In this document: positions 63,609 to 64,000 of the stretch, piece after piece | Position numbering within the stretch: the first letter of the stretch is position 1 | Layout: every line of letters begins with the position of its first letter | NCBI RefSeq assembly: GCF_030867145.1 | Contig: NC_134454.1 | Coordinates: 65,330,308 to 65,394,307, forward strand | Origin: Opisthocomus hoazin | Lineage: Eukaryota; Chordata; Aves; Opisthocomiformes; Opisthocomidae | Length of the DNA: 64,000 nucleotides | Direction of reading: 5' to 3' | Program-made: the position numbers and the translations under genes | Notes under the pieces: generated by a model | Databases searched by the model: none | What the model was told of the DNA's origin: nothing | Seen by the model: only the letters and a program-made list of their open reading frames with translations

Positions 63609-64000
63609 CTAGTTTAAAGCCCTCTCAATGAGCCCCGCCAGCTCGTGGCCAAGAATTCTTTTCCCCCTTTGTGACAGCTGAACTCCACTTGTTGCCAGCA
63701 GGCCCGGTGCTGTGTATACCTCCCCATGATCAAAAAAGCCAAAATTTGACCGATGGCACCAGTCCCTGAGCCACCTGTTAACCAGGTGAGTTTTCCTGCC
63801 CCTTTCAGTGCTGTCCCCTGCCACTGATGGGATGGAGGAAAACACCACCTGCGCCCCTGATCCCTCAACCAGTCGCCCCAGTGCCCTGAAGTCCCTTTTG
63901 ATGGCCTTGGGACTTCTTTCTGCTACCTCGTCCCCGCCAACCTGCATTACCAAGAGGGGGTAGTAGTCAGAAGGCCGCACCAGACCAGGGAGTTTCTTCG
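63609..64000 (-). CDS. CR1 ORF1, C-terminal esterase-like domain, partial
   Basis: The frame is open to the window edge and ends ERALN with a TAG stop about 57 nt before the listed ORF2 start. The block [20 protein letters not shown] and the C-terminal [20 protein letters not shown] belong to the CR1/L2 ORF1 family, whose C-terminal half is an SGNH-esterase-like domain. Where active relatives carry a catalytic D-x-x-H before LSxRG, this copy reads S-G-V-Q, so catalysis is probably lost. The N-terminus lies outside the window. Confidence 0.85.
   Translation of the reverse strand, partial: KKLPGLVRPSDYYPLLVMQVGGDEVAERSPKAIKRDFRALGRLVEGSGAQVVFSSIPSVAGDSTERGRKTHLVNRWLRDWCHRSNFGFFDHGEVYTAPGLLATSGVQLSQRGKRILGHELAGLIERALN

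Larger units (their letters stand above)
60661..64000 (-). mobile_element. CR1 LINE, nearly full length, running off the right edge
   Basis: A non-LTR retrotransposon in the same orientation as PIK3R1, inside the intron before the BH-domain exons. Its 3' end has three 8-bp ATTCTGTG units (60684-60661) and the CR1 tail (ccttccaacccctac). It contains the end of ORF1 (63609 to the edge) and ORF2 with endonuclease and reverse transcriptase, interrupted by one apparent 1-nt deletion near 61255. At least 3.34 kb is present of the ~4.5 kb usual for CR1. The open frames suggest a young insertion. Confidence 0.95.

Noticed and set aside
61181..63612. Plus-strand open frames up to 213 codons opposite CR1 ORF2
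   Set aside because: These are antisense shadows of the reverse transcriptase/endonuclease coding strand.

Overview
The window is vertebrate nuclear DNA and almost certainly from a bird. Two things show this: exons of PIK3R1 that translate to a near-mammalian p85-alpha protein, and several CR1 LINE copies, two of them young-looking, whose 3' ends carry the avian-type 8-bp ATTCTRTG units. PIK3R1 lies on chromosome Z in chicken, so a Z-linked location is likely, but that is inference. Most of the sequence is AT-rich intron and intergenic DNA.

Layout: 1-13.2 kb is intergenic DNA downstream of PIK3R1. It holds a tRNA-derived SINE-like fragment, a short CR1 tail, an ancient CR1 fragment, a 50-bp tandem duplication and a 5'-truncated young CR1. 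From 13.2 to 40.9 kb on the minus strand lies the 3' two thirds of PIK3R1: a ~4.35-kb 3'UTR, fourteen constitutive coding exons, and the private first exons of the two short isoforms (p55-alpha at 25.7 kb, p50-alpha at 27.87 kb). From 40.9 kb to the right edge is the intron that precedes the BH domain. The SH3-encoding first exon of p85-alpha is not in the window. From 60.66 kb to the edge this intron contains a nearly complete CR1 retrotransposon in the same orientation as the gene.

How it fits together: the fourteen exons give 613 residues. Adding the 111 codons of the missing SH3 exon gives 724 aa (p85). Splicing the p55 exon (35 codons + 1 nt) or the p50 exon (5 codons + 1 nt) to the acceptor at 24300 gives 454 and 424 aa. 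All three equal the mammalian isoform lengths, so the exon model is internally checked. SH2 and inter-SH2 residues are almost unchanged. The BH (RhoGAP-like) domain has diverged and lacks both arginines linked to its GAP function in mammals.

I found no undescribed multi-gene system. The observations most worth a second look are the BH arginine replacements, the STAT-type palindrome and upstream ORFs at the p50/p55 start exons, an intronic CpG-rich 82-bp minisatellite, and the near-intact CR1 with a single frameshift and a damaged esterase motif.
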